From: Oligoflexus tunisiensis
GTDB taxonomy: Bacteria > Bdellovibrionota_B > Oligoflexia > Oligoflexales > Oligoflexaceae
Direction of reading: 5' to 3'
Assembly: GCF_001748245.1 (NCBI RefSeq)
Contig: NZ_BDFO01000001.1
Coordinates: 3,871,208 to 3,935,207 of the forward strand
Length of the DNA stretch: 64,000 nt
The stretch's first letter is position 1. Every line of letters starts with the position of its first letter. Under the pieces are notes generated by a model. It saw nothing but the letters and a program-made list of their open reading frames with translations, did no database searches and had not been told where the DNA came from. Below are positions 26,112-35,759 of this stretch, in pieces. The translations under genes were made by a program, and so were the position numbers.

Positions 26112-27644
26112 ATGGGATCCTGTTCCAACCGTCTGTGGATTCTCGCGCTTTCCATCGCCGGACCTTTGGCCTGCTCTCTGCCCGAATCCGGTCTGACAAT
26201 TGACAAAGCTGTCCAAGGCAATGATAGCTATGTTGCCCTCAGTGCAGACGGTCATTCCATTTACCATAGCTTCGACGGCGAACAATGGAAACTCGCCTTT
26301 ACCCACGAAGGGAAAGCCTTGCATCACTTGTCTTTCGACGGTGAGAGGTATGTGGTTGCTACTGAAAAGCTCCGTTATGTCTCCACGGATGCTTCAGGCA
26401 TCAGCTGGCAACGTGATACAAGCGTGCAAGGCAAAACCCATCCCGACATCATCCCGGGTTCCTATATAGTCATGTACGACGAATCCAAGGTCGATACAGC
26501 GGAAACGTTCACTCATGACCTGACAGCAAATCTTCTGGCCAACGGCGAAAGGATACAGATCAAGTCCATCTATCAGTATGCAGGCCCCGGATTTGCAGCA
26601 GAAATGTCCGACGAAGCAGCACACATGTTGGCTAAACACCCCGCAGTAGCCTACGTTCAGCACGACTATCGAACTCACCTGATCGAACCCATTGAGACCC
26701 GGGCAACGCAGGCGACGCCGGATCTGTGGAATCTCGATCGAATCGACCAAAAACATTTGCCTTTGGACGGTCAATACACGTTTCCGGCAACTGGACAAGG
26801 CGTCCACGCCTATATCTGGGACACAGGCATCCGCCGCGATCATATTGAATTCGCCGGCAAGGCCTTTGGTTCAAGCATGGATCAGGGCTGTCCGTACAGT
26901 CAGGTCACCGACCACGGCACTCATGTTGCCGGAACGGTTGGGGGCAGGACTCACGGAATCGCCAAGGATGTCATCCTGCATTCGGTGAATGGCGCCGGAT
27001 GCGATTCTGCTGGAATCGGCGTTCAAATCTCAGTCATAGACCGGATCATCCGCGATGCAAAAATAAACTCCTGGCGCTCTGTGGTGAATATGTCCTGGGG
27101 CAGCCCCGTGCCGAACAAGAACGAGCCGGACGCTCTGAGAGACGCCCTTGTCAAAGCCACCCGTGAAGGCATTGTGATGGTGGCTGCGGCCGGAAACTCT
27201 GCGCAAAGTGAAGTTCCTGGCGAAGCCGATACGTGCAACTGGTCCCCGGCTGGCGTCGAAGGAGTCATCGCGGTCGGATCCTACACCACCCAAGGTGATC
27301 CCATCCCGCATGAAACCAACAGAGAGGCCCGTTCCTGGTTCTCCAATTATGGTCCTTGCGTCACTCTTTTCGCACCTGGCGAAGAAATCCGATCCGCTGG
27401 AACGGCCAGCAGCACTGAGATTGTGGTCATGCAGGGAACCTCGATGGCAGCACCTCATGTGACAGGTGCGGCGGCGCTCTATCTGGAACTCTTCCCTCAC
27501 GCCACCGTGGAAGAAGTCAAGCAAGCCTTGATCACAGCCTCAACCCAGGGTGTTATGCGGACCAGTGATTTGCATGACTCACCGAATCGACTTCTTAATG
27601 TTAATTTCCGGCGGCAGGCGGCAGGCTTTGACCCAGGTCTTTAA
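26112..27644 (+). CDS. Subtilisin-like serine protease lipoprotein (S8)
   Basis: The product has 510 residues from the ATG at 26112, with GGAG 8 nt upstream. The signal ends in a lipobox (IAGPLAC, Cys21). Residues about 36-100 hold short propeller-like repeats (YVALSADG, YVVATEKL). An I9-type propeptide follows (about 115-190). The catalytic triad is Asp237 (WDTGIRRDH), His268 (DHGTHVAGT) and Ser444 (GTSMAAPHVTG). An exported, self-processing protease anchored by a lipid is expected. The N-terminal repeat extension is unusual for the family. Confidence 0.9.
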   Translation: MGSCSNRLWILALSIAGPLACSLPESGLTIDKAVQGNDSYVALSADGHSIYHSFDGEQWKLAFTHEGKALHHLSFDGERYVVATEKLRYVSTDASGISWQRDTSVQGKTHPDIIPGSYIVMYDESKVDTAETFTHDLTANLLANGERIQIKSIYQYAGPGFAAEMSDEAAHMLAKHPAVAYVQHDYRTHLIEPIETRATQATPDLWNLDRIDQKHLPLDGQYTFPATGQGVHAYIWDTGIRRDHIEFAGKAFGSSMDQGCPYSQVTDHGTHVAGTVGGRTHGIAKDVILHSVNGAGCDSAGIGVQISVIDRIIRDAKINSWRSVVNMSWGSPVPNKNEPDALRDALVKATREGIVMVAAAGNSAQSEVPGEADTCNWSPAGVEGVIAVGSYTTQGDPIPHETNREARSWFSNYGPCVTLFAPGEEIRSAGTASSTEIVVMQGTSMAAPHVTGAAALYLELFPHATVEEVKQALITASTQGVMRTSDLHDSPNRLLNVNFRRQAAGFDPGL

Positions 27645-27828
27645 TGGAGAACTGACGAGCGCACCATGAGATCGGCGAGATTCGGCCGTCATTGCCTGTC
27701 TCGCCCAACTTCAACTTCGAAAAAGCGTACTCAATCAACGATCCAATCTTGCAAGCCCAGGCCATGTAGGATAGAAACGGCCATTCAGGTGGATTCCTGT
27801 CAGGATAGGCATCAATGAGGACAACTCC

Positions 27829-28698
27829 ATGCGCAACGACCCTGTTTTTATAGAGGTTCCGACCCGATCCCTGAGCTTTGGAGAACGCCTTCGAGCCAGT
27901 GCCCGGACGGTCGGGGTTTTCCTTCGCGACCAGAGCGCTGTGAGTCTTGGACTTCTCGTAATTTACGCCCTCCTGCTTGTCTGGGATTTTCAGATGGCCA
28001 ATTTTTCGGACATCCCATCGCGCGGGGGCATTCAAGATAAACTGGCTCAATGGTTTCCGTTTATGGATTCTTTCTATGCTGCGGAATGGAAACTGCAAGC
28101 AGCTACAACCTGGCGGGGCACGATTGCACAGCTTCTCCTGAGCCTATACGGATTCAACGCTTTGATTTATATGGCAGATCGCAGTCCGGCGTTTGCGGAC
28201 AGGGACGTGGTCGGCATCGTTCGGTTTTTCTTCCGCAGCCTCGGCATTCTGCTTTTAATGTTGGTTCCCGCAGCCATCGGCGTCGCCCTCCTGGTTGTCC
28301 CGGGTTTGATCATGCTCACGATCTTTGTAGCCGCAGGCACCATCACAGTGTTCAAGGATCAGAGCCCGATGGCGGCCATTCACAGTAGTTTTCGCCTGCT
28401 CAGGGACGGCCTTGGGGATCGGCCACGAATCTGGGGTTTCCGGCCGGTCTTCTTTCATATCATGGGCATCTACCTCATCGACACGCTGTTTATTGTCTTT
28501 TTCACTTTTGTGAACTTTGGGATTCATAGTCTCGCGAGTCGGTGGCAGGCGGAATTCACCATGCCCCTGTTACAAAGTTCTCTTATAGTGACCGGCCTAA
28601 TCCTTTTTATTTTTGGGTTGTTGGCCGAGATCTTTGTGCTGAGAATTTTCGCCGAATCTCTGCCCCCTCGTCATGAATCCACCTCGGGCACACTTTAG
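27829..28698 (+). CDS. Polytopic inner-membrane protein (YciC-like look)
   Basis: The 289-residue protein has about five to six TM helices. The stretch VVPGLIMLTIFVAAG followed by FKDQSPMAAIHSSFRLLRDG resembles YciC/DUF975-type membrane proteins, where a PG(L/I) helix precedes an amphipathic segment. GAGG precedes the ATG. Function unknown. Confidence 0.7.
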   Translation: MRNDPVFIEVPTRSLSFGERLRASARTVGVFLRDQSAVSLGLLVIYALLLVWDFQMANFSDIPSRGGIQDKLAQWFPFMDSFYAAEWKLQAATTWRGTIAQLLLSLYGFNALIYMADRSPAFADRDVVGIVRFFFRSLGILLLMLVPAAIGVALLVVPGLIMLTIFVAAGTITVFKDQSPMAAIHSSFRLLRDGLGDRPRIWGFRPVFFHIMGIYLIDTLFIVFFTFVNFGIHSLASRWQAEFTMPLLQSSLIVTGLILFIFGLLAEIFVLRIFAESLPPRHESTSGTL

Positions 28699-29960
28699 CG
28701 AAATGCTGCAACCGTGGCTGAGAATTCATTCATGGCACGCACGGCGTCGACCTCTCCCTCCACACCCAGCGGCACCCCGTGCCTGGTGTAAAGGTTCGGA
28801 GAGGAATAGAACGGAATTTTATTGCCGCCCATGATCGTTCCCACGCGACTGTTCCCGACCCAATATTGGCCGCCCGTATCGTCCGTGCTGACGCCGTGGT
28901 CCAGTCCCATGTTGTGGCCAAATTCGTGCCGCATGACCGTCGTTCCGCAATTCAGTGATCCCGTGCCGACCATGTTAAAGGCCGATGTTTGAGGATCGCT
29001 ACGGTTGATCCAGGCGAGACCGCAACCTGCCTCGGTTCCTTCGTAGTAGATCGCGTCGGCTCGCAGCTCGTTACGTCTCTTCTGAACCGCCTCGTCGATG
29101 CGCAGATCACTGAGGGGGTGATCGAGAATCGTCCAATGATCCCTGGCGGGAACCATTTCGAGACCGACCATGCGAACCCGGAAATTGGCCCGGGAATTCT
29201 CGAGCGCTTCGTTGGTCAGGCGCAGACCTTCCAGCATGCGCGAGCGTTCCTGCGTTTCACCGATCCGCTGGGCCGCCTTATCGCTATAAAGGAGCAGCAT
29301 ATCGATGGTAATCGTTTCCTGCTTCCACTTGCCCTGCTCGTCCACGACGAAGGCGACGGTATCGCCCGTCTTCAGGTTCGTTGCGTGAGCTGAGGCGTCT
29401 CCAAGACCGCGAACGGATAATGACCAGGTCGCCTGCGTTTCCACAACCACGCGATAACCTGCTGGCGATGGGTTGGGCAGATGGAGGTCTCTCACCCAGT
29501 TGCCGTCAGCGAAGGTCACCCTGGTGCGGGGTCTCACCAGTTGGGGAAGAATGCCATTCCTCAGCGCCCTGGCCTGATATTCTGTGGTTGGATACCGGGT
29601 TAGCACCCAACTCTTCCGTTCAGCAATGTACATGAATTCATAGTCATCTCCTTTATTAAGCATGAGGTCGCCATAACCGGAAATGTTGGATCCGTCTATC
29701 CGAGCAGACCGGGGCGATGTGGAATGCAACGTGATCCGATCACGATCGCCCGGCTGATGAGGGAGCATGAGGCTCGGAACGTAATGGCTGTCATCAAAGT
29801 TGATCTGTGTGTACGGAGATGTGAGGCTGACAAGGGCAGCACCCTGTTCGGCCGTTACGTGTCTGACTGTGGAGTGCTCGAGCATCCACCGTTGATATGC
29901 TTCGCTGTACACAAAAACAGACTCATCTCCCGTTTGAATCACATGGGTCGAGTTGTACAT
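28695..29960 (-). pseudogene. Metzincin zinc protease, 5'-truncated
   Basis: The C-terminal half is a metzincin: HEFGHNMGLDH gives HExxHxxGxxH (His345, Glu346, His349, His355 of the 421-residue reading), with a Met-turn-like VGTIMGG downstream. The N-terminal half holds two copies of a beta-rich repeat (about 45-120 and 145-215). Residues 1-30 match only the end of such a repeat, and homology continues upstream of the ATG (RASRVNGQNL) to a stop at 30006-30008. There is no signal peptide and no ribosome site. The gene has therefore probably lost its 5' end, or is frameshifted. Confidence 0.65.
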
Positions 29961-30235
29961 CAGATTCTGCCCGTTGACCCGCGACGCCCTCCTTTGCGTT
30001 CGATTTCAGTGTGTCCTCACATTTCATTGAAGGAGTTAACAGAAACTTCGAAGTTTGTCGCGTTGTGGAGGAGGACATACGGGGACATTGCACGTCGTTC
30101 AAGATTCTTTTCGCGCGTAATTCTTTATGGGCCTGCTACATTCCTTATTTTTATAGGTCATTACAACCCCATTGGAAAAATCTCACATTTTCCATCGGAT
30201 CTCCGAAGCAGAAGTGCCAGCCAAGGAGATGACTG

Positions 30236-32131
30236 ATGGTTCTTGTCATTCTTACGTTGCTATCGATTCTCATGGGAAGCTGTGGGGCCGGTTCCACTTC
30301 CAGCGATTCCCGCACGACCGACCCATCGAGCCTGTCTCCTTATGAGGATACAGATCCCGAAGAAGATCCTGAAGACACTTCCACCTTTGATCCGGCGGAA
30401 GCGGGAAGTCTCATTATCGACCAAATCGCAACAGGAGAGGTCAGCGGCGCGGATCTTCCGACCGTGACTTACGATATCGTGAAGGATGTATCCTCTTTCG
30501 TTGCCGATCCGACTCAAAATAACGCAGGAACCCTGCAAATCTCCCTGCCCGGGTTACGACTCGCCTCGTCCGATGAATACCTGATCAGCAGCAGCTATGG
30601 TGGTTCTGTGCGTTTGAAGGGCGAAGACATCTCCGCCAGTCGCCTCAAAGGGACCCTGGAGCCGTCAGCGTTCATGGGAAGACAGGGTTTTCCTGCTCTT
30701 GACGAGGGACTGCTGGCCTTTGATTTGGCCACGACTGAAACATCGATTGATGGGACAGTGTCACTCCAGCAAGGGAAAATTGGGGACATCAGCGAACTCG
30801 GTCTTGAAGCTGTCTATAAGCTCTACAAGGAGAATAGCCTCTGGCGTGGAAAAATGAGCGGTAAAATGTCCCGCGGCAAGAATTGGACGTCCTTTGAATA
30901 TGATTACGATACTCCCATCCTCACCAGCCTGGAGGCCGTTCCTTTGGATGGCAGCGGCAATCCCACAAGCGGTCCTCTTGTCGACGGCGGCACGGTCAGG
31001 GTCAAACTTTCAGTGAATAGCAACGCACCTGTGAATTGGCTCAACATCACCTGGGATTCGCCGACCACCAACCTTTCCGGTGGCGGGAGCGGTATCACCT
31101 ATCAAACGCTGGGACAGTGCAGCACGACCGCCTTTGCCCAGAGTTCCTCCACGTTCTGCGAGCATAGCCGTGGCTTCTGGACCTTGTGGCAGGACTATGT
31201 GATCACAGCTTATCAGCCTTCCGGCGTCTATACGTTTCAGTTTTCGGTGAAGAACGCAGCGCTGCTGACATCACGAACACTCAAGGCAACGGTGGAAGCT
31301 CAGAACGCCAACAGCAGCGCGGCCAAGCCTGTGGTGGAGCAAGTGACCATGGATGCACCTTCGTCATTGGGCAATGGATTGGGTGGAACGGTCAAGCTCG
31401 ATATTCTGGTTTCCTCGACCATTCCCGTCAACTGGTTGAATTTAAGCCTGGAAGGGCCCACGTCCAATGTGTTTGGGGGCGGAAGCGGCACGACCTTTCA
31501 GGAATGCTCATCCTTTACCAGCGGCAAGCCGGCGATCTGTGGCTCTTTCGGCTCAGGATACTGGTACAAATCTTATGAGTATGCGGCGTCCCAGTATGTT
31601 GAAAACGGAACCTATCAATTCAATGCGATTTCAGTTGCCAGCGAAGCCAATGTCACCTCGGATAACTACGGCTCGATTCCCAGTTTTACGGTCGCCGGCA
31701 ATACGGTTCCAACCACCCCCGTGATCGACAGTGGAAATGTCTACACGGTTGCCAATTATGGAGATGATCCTTTAACCTTGGGGGCCCTGGTCACCGGGAC
31801 CTGCCTCGAAGCCGGATCCCAACCGGACCCTTTGATCGTGGCTTTGGTGCTTGAAGTGAGCAATTCCAATGTGCCTGTGAATTGGCTGAACCGCAGCTTT
31901 GAAGGTCCTACGGAAAATTTGGAAGGCGGAGGTTCCGGGCCTTCCGACGTCGTCGACCTGGGATCGGGATCCTATCGGGTCATCCAATACCATAGTGTGG
32001 CGTCGCCCAGCTTTGCTCCCAAAGGGCTCTACTACTATCAGAATCTGACGGTCGTGAATGAGGGGAATGCGACGTCCGCCTCTTTTGGGGGGACGTCTCT
32101 GGGTTTTCAACTGAAGACCAGTTGCCCTTGA
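30236..32131 (+). CDS. Lipoprotein with three VNWLN/GGGSG repeats
   Basis: The 631-residue protein has a lipobox (LLSILMGSCG, Cys16), a Ser/Asp/Glu-rich linker (about 20-60), a beta-rich N-terminal domain (about 60-225) and three repeats of about 120-150 residues. Each repeat is marked by PVNWLN plus a GGGSG turn (about 265-286, 397-418 and 547-568). AAGGAG lies 7 nt before the ATG. The repeats resemble Ig-like beta modules but I do not recognise a family. A surface adhesin-like or structural role is plausible. Confidence 0.75.
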   Translation: MVLVILTLLSILMGSCGAGSTSSDSRTTDPSSLSPYEDTDPEEDPEDTSTFDPAEAGSLIIDQIATGEVSGADLPTVTYDIVKDVSSFVADPTQNNAGTLQISLPGLRLASSDEYLISSSYGGSVRLKGEDISASRLKGTLEPSAFMGRQGFPALDEGLLAFDLATTETSIDGTVSLQQGKIGDISELGLEAVYKLYKENSLWRGKMSGKMSRGKNWTSFEYDYDTPILTSLEAVPLDGSGNPTSGPLVDGGTVRVKLSVNSNAPVNWLNITWDSPTTNLSGGGSGITYQTLGQCSTTAFAQSSSTFCEHSRGFWTLWQDYVITAYQPSGVYTFQFSVKNAALLTSRTLKATVEAQNANSSAAKPVVEQVTMDAPSSLGNGLGGTVKLDILVSSTIPVNWLNLSLEGPTSNVFGGGSGTTFQECSSFTSGKPAICGSFGSGYWYKSYEYAASQYVENGTYQFNAISVASEANVTSDNYGSIPSFTVAGNTVPTTPVIDSGNVYTVANYGDDPLTLGALVTGTCLEAGSQPDPLIVALVLEVSNSNVPVNWLNRSFEGPTENLEGGGSGPSDVVDLGSGSYRVIQYHSVASPSFAPKGLYYYQNLTVVNEGNATSASFGGTSLGFQLKTSCP

Positions 32132-32136
32132 AAATC

Positions 32137-32158
32137 CGGGTGCATGGGCATGCACCCG
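32137..32158. terminator. Perfect stem-loop between convergent genes
   Basis: CGGGTGCAT (32137-32145) pairs perfectly with ATGCACCCG (32150-32158) over a 4-nt loop. It sits between two convergent lipoprotein genes. There is no long T-tract on either strand, so termination efficiency is uncertain. Confidence 0.5.
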
Positions 32159-32167
32159 ATCAGATGG

Positions 32168-33961
32168 TCATGTTCCTGAAGCACTCAACTGAGGCGAGGT
32201 CGCCCATACATCGTTATAGCCGAGTTCAGTGGCCTTGCTTTCCTGCTCTCTGAGAGCTGTCTTCAATGCGTTCACCAGATCGTGGCTGCGCACCACAAGA
32301 CCCAGAGCCGCCGCGTCCTTGAACTCATCCCTTTGATAACCAATGCCTTTGACCGTCGCCAGTTCGCCCTCGGCATAAGTCGTCAGTTGAGGACCGTAGG
32401 CTTTCGGCATGCCAATGATCCGGAAAGTAGCCTTGGTTTGCAGGCTGGCTTCGCCGAGGCGACAGGTGATACTGGTGGATATACCCCCCTCAGGCAGGGA
32501 AACCAGGCCATTACAGGGCTCGCTCGTAACCTTTTCAGTGGGCAAAGTCAGGGCGAGATTGACGACGACGAGGCCGTCCACACCCAGTTCCCGCATCAAC
32601 TGAACTTCGGTCTTGTCAGAACTGACAGTCGCAGTTCCAATGCGCGGGCCTGCGAAGGATTTCAAGCCCCGAAAGGTGTGGGAAATTTTTTGTGCGTTCG
32701 CGACTTCTTCCAGAGCCGTCAGTTCCTTATAGGATGGAGCCTTCAAAACATCCTCGGTCGGGATAAAGGTGATACCAAAATCCTTCTGGAACACGGCGGT
32801 GAGTTCGCCGTAGAAGCGCTCCATTTCCGAGTCCCAATGCTGCACGGGCAGCTGAGGAAACTTCCATGCGTGGTAGATATGTTCATCCATCCCGGCTGCA
32901 TTTTTGGTGGTCGCGCCGGTGCCCATCTCATACTTGGTCGCATCGGTGATCGCTTCCAGCTGGCCATCCAGAGACATGGAAACCAGAGCAAATTTTTTGG
33001 CTCTCGCCAGTGGCTTGCCTGTGGCCGACGCCGGCTTGGTTGAAAAATAATCAACGCCACCCGAACTGGTGTTCATGGTTTTGGCAATGGCCACGCCCGG
33101 AATGGTTTCACTGGAGCCTTTGACAGTGACTGGCATCCAGCTCCAGGCCAGACCCAGGTTTTCGACAGCCGCTGCACCTTCGGCTTTGATGGGTGTCGCT
33201 TCATAGCGCTCAACAAAAATGTAATTCGCACCTGTGACCAATTGAGTGCTGGTGGACAGAGAGGCCAGGCGTTTGCCATTCAAAGTACCACCGCCCTTGG
33301 TTTGAAAAAGGGTCGGATGACGGAAGGCGACGGCCGGGACTTTGATTTTCTTGCCGAGCTTGTAAACGCCGATATCCGAAAAGTTTCTCATGCCCGAGGT
33401 GTCTGTGATCAGACCAACCCGCACATATCCGGCATCTGCGCCGACATTGGCAAATTCCAGGGTCATATCCTCGGAGACATCGACCTTGGAGTCAGTTTTC
33501 TTGCCGTTCACAGCAACAAGTTCAATAGGCTGCGTCGGTGTTACTGTAAACGAGGTTTTTTGCCCAGAGGTTGTGGTTATGGTAATTGTCTTGGGCTTGG
33601 TGTCACCAGCGGGCAGAATTTTCGAATAGCTTCCCCCAGCAACATATTCCATGGGCTGGCCATCGACCTGGACCGTGCCTTCGATTTCATAGAGGCTGCT
33701 CCCGTTACGGGCCGTGCAGCTTACCATGACAAGCCCAGCGCCTTCGGTCCAGGTACTCGTATAATAGGCCATTTCAAAAGTATGGGCATCTTTTGGATAG
33801 AGATTGGTGACATACCGTGTCTGCAGCGCACAGAGTGATAGGTCATTGGTCTTGGATGTCGCCATGCTTAAGGCCATCTTCGCCAGCATGCTCACACATC
33901 CGTTACTCAGCACAGCCAGGGACATTCCAGCCACTAATAGGCCCAGGGACTTAAATCTCAC
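32168..33961 (-). CDS. Large lipoprotein, unknown family (GTG start)
   Basis: The product has 597 residues from a GTG at 33961, preceded by AAAGGAG at 5-nt spacing. A longer ATG reading to 34198 would put 79 unrelated residues before the signal and overlap the neighbouring gene remnant. The signal ends in AVLSNGC. The mature part is beta-rich with a middle domain (HIYHAWKFPQLPVQHWDSEMERFYGEL) and a late GVDGLVVVNLALTLP core that resembles periplasmic lipoprotein binding folds. No known domain is recognised. Confidence 0.75.
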   Translation of the reverse strand: MRFKSLGLLVAGMSLAVLSNGCVSMLAKMALSMATSKTNDLSLCALQTRYVTNLYPKDAHTFEMAYYTSTWTEGAGLVMVSCTARNGSSLYEIEGTVQVDGQPMEYVAGGSYSKILPAGDTKPKTITITTTSGQKTSFTVTPTQPIELVAVNGKKTDSKVDVSEDMTLEFANVGADAGYVRVGLITDTSGMRNFSDIGVYKLGKKIKVPAVAFRHPTLFQTKGGGTLNGKRLASLSTSTQLVTGANYIFVERYEATPIKAEGAAAVENLGLAWSWMPVTVKGSSETIPGVAIAKTMNTSSGGVDYFSTKPASATGKPLARAKKFALVSMSLDGQLEAITDATKYEMGTGATTKNAAGMDEHIYHAWKFPQLPVQHWDSEMERFYGELTAVFQKDFGITFIPTEDVLKAPSYKELTALEEVANAQKISHTFRGLKSFAGPRIGTATVSSDKTEVQLMRELGVDGLVVVNLALTLPTEKVTSEPCNGLVSLPEGGISTSITCRLGEASLQTKATFRIIGMPKAYGPQLTTYAEGELATVKGIGYQRDEFKDAAALGLVVRSHDLVNALKTALREQESKATELGYNDVWATSPQLSASGT

Positions 33962-34030
33962 GACGACTCCTTTAAGCAGATCTTTGGATTGAGCTTTACG
34001 CCACTCTCGGTTGATTCGACTTTTCCATGA

Positions 34031-34915
34031 GCCAATATTTTTACCTATACAAGGCATCAGAAGGAACTTGAGTTCATTGGCGAGGTCGAGGAATCCCTCG
34101 CACGGTATGAGTCCATCCACACCGAAAAACTGAACCGCTCCCTGCATCCACCCGACACCATGGAGATCCGCATAGCGGACCTGGAGCGCGAAGTCCATGT
34201 GATTGAGAAACTGGAGAAGGTTGATGATCTAGGCGCGGTCCGTGGATCCCTGTTCCGCATGAAGCAAAGGATCCTGCCCCTGGCCTATCGCGACGCCGCG
34301 CAAGTGCTGGGGGGACTCTGTGAGCCCGCATCCAAGCTCGCCAGGGACATCGGCAAGGAACCGCCTGATATCCGCATCGAGGCGTCGGATATATTTCTCT
34401 CGCATGGTTGTGCAGATATGCTGCGGCATGTCTTCGTCCATATTTTGCGGAATGCGCTCGACCATGGGATTGAAACAGCCTCGGAACGCACGATGAAGAA
34501 CAAGCCAGCCCAAGGGCTCATCAGGATCAGCGCCACCCCGGATGCCGCCGGCTGGCTTGCCCTCGCCATTCGTGATGATGGGCGGGGCCTGGCTCTCCAG
34601 ATGATTCAGCAGATCGCTGTCAACCGGGGCCTGCTGCCCCCGGATACGATCGTAACCCCTCAAAAAATTGCTCAGTACATCTTTGAATCAGGATTCTCAA
34701 CCAGCTCGGGCGTCAATGAAATCTCGGGCCGGGGCATGGGCATGGACGCGGTCCGACGCCTTCTTTTGCAGTCGGGTGCCCAGGTGGAAATCATCCTTGA
34801 AACCAAAAATCAGGATCTTCAGCCTTTTGTACCTTTCGTGTTTCACATCCGCATCCCGCCCCATCTCTACCGCCTGCTGCCGGCACTGAAGACCGGGATG
34901 CCTGAGGCCAGCTGA
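34031..34915 (+). pseudogene. Remnant of a CheA-like histidine kinase (ATPase half)
   Basis: The frame opens after a stop at 34028-34030 and reads through a helical linker into a CheA-type HATPase: N-box HVFVHILRNALDHGIE, G1 DDGRGL, G2 SGRGMGMDAVRR. The first ATG is at 34160 and has no ribosome site. No Hpt or membrane part is present. The preserved reading without frameshifts suggests a recent 5' loss. It could still be expressed as a 251-residue ATPase fragment from 34160. Confidence 0.65.
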
Positions 34916-34923
34916 ACGCGTCG

Positions 34924-35571
34924 TCAAGCGACGCCGGCAGCCTTAAGCCCCCAGATCAACTGATTCATGACCAGGATCTCAGCAAAGAAGATATCCCGCT
35001 GCACTTCCATATCCGCTTTGCCTCCGGATAGAGCGACCATCACCTGCGACGAAGGAAAACATTCCTTCCAAAACGCAATCCCATAGGTATAAAAGCGCCG
35101 CAAGGAGAGTTCACAGAAGTCCTCGGTCCAGCCGGGAAAACTGCGCGCGATCAGCTGACAGGTTCGGATGGTCTCCTGACGCCGCCTTTGCCTGGCTGTC
35201 AGCACATAGTCCGCCGGCAGATTTTCCTCAAGGATGACGTTATTCAGCGCGGTCAGATCCACAAAGTCCGTGAAGTCCGCGAGGCTGCGACACATGAAGT
35301 TCAGGAAGGCCACTGGATCCGGAGGCTGATCCAGCAGGTAATTCCGAACACCCTCATGCCAGCGTTGAAAGTTTCGAACCAGGAGCTCCATGTAAATCTC
35401 CTCCTTGGTCCGGAAGTAGAGATACAAAGTCCCCTTCGCGATCTTCGCCTCCTTGCAGATCTCCGCAGCGGTGTGCAAGCGGCGTTCACGCTTGAAGAGG
35501 AGCAGCGTCGAAGTCAATATCTTCTCGTACTTGCGTTCCTTATCCGCTTCATTCAGTGCCCGTTGTCCCAT
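34924..35571 (-). CDS. TetR-family transcriptional regulator
   Basis: The 215-residue protein has the TetR HTH: ILTSTLLLFKRERRLHTAAEICKEAKIAKGTLYLYFRTKEEIY (about 18-61), here split in fewer words as AAEICKEAKIAKGTLYLYF with the conserved G-T-L-Y-x-Y-F. The C-terminal ligand domain is unique. It faces the lipoxygenase operon across a 188-bp gap that holds a perfect palindrome (35585-35597) close to its own start, so self-control and control of the oxygenase operon are likely. Confidence 0.9.
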   Translation of the reverse strand: MGQRALNEADKERKYEKILTSTLLLFKRERRLHTAAEICKEAKIAKGTLYLYFRTKEEIYMELLVRNFQRWHEGVRNYLLDQPPDPVAFLNFMCRSLADFTDFVDLTALNNVILEENLPADYVLTARQRRRQETIRTCQLIARSFPGWTEDFCELSLRRFYTYGIAFWKECFPSSQVMVALSGGKADMEVQRDIFFAEILVMNQLIWGLKAAGVA

Positions 35572-35584
35572 CCCTGCCCCTTAA

Positions 35585-35597
35585 TGAACGGCGTTCA
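35585..35597. promoter_or_regulatory. Palindromic operator candidate (TetR site)
   Basis: TGAACG-G-CGTTCA is a perfect inverted repeat with 6-bp arms and a single central base. It starts 14 bp upstream of the TetR start codon. TetR dimers bind palindromes of this kind. Confidence 0.6.
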
Positions 35598-35662
35598 GTT
35601 CGTGCAAAGCCTTCATAGTATAAGACTTTCCTTCTCATTCAGGCTAGCTGGCAAAATCGTAT

Positions 35663-35691
35663 TTGACAAAATATTTTACACAATCTATTCA
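35663..35691 (+). promoter_or_regulatory. Candidate promoter of the lipoxygenase operon
   Basis: A perfect TTGACA (35663-35668) is followed after 17 bp by TATTCA (35686-35691), inside an AT-rich stretch 70-100 bp before the lipoxygenase ATG. The -10 match is weak. Confidence 0.4.
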
Positions 35692-35759
35692 CTGCTGACC
35701 AACGGTCACTTACCACCAAACAGTCTTGCACCAAGCGATTCAACCCAACGGAGTTTATC

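Noticed and set aside
33962..34198. ATG start at 34198 for the large lipoprotein
   Set aside because: It would put 79 residues before a clear lipoprotein signal; a GTG with AAAGGAG at 5 nt lies at 33961.
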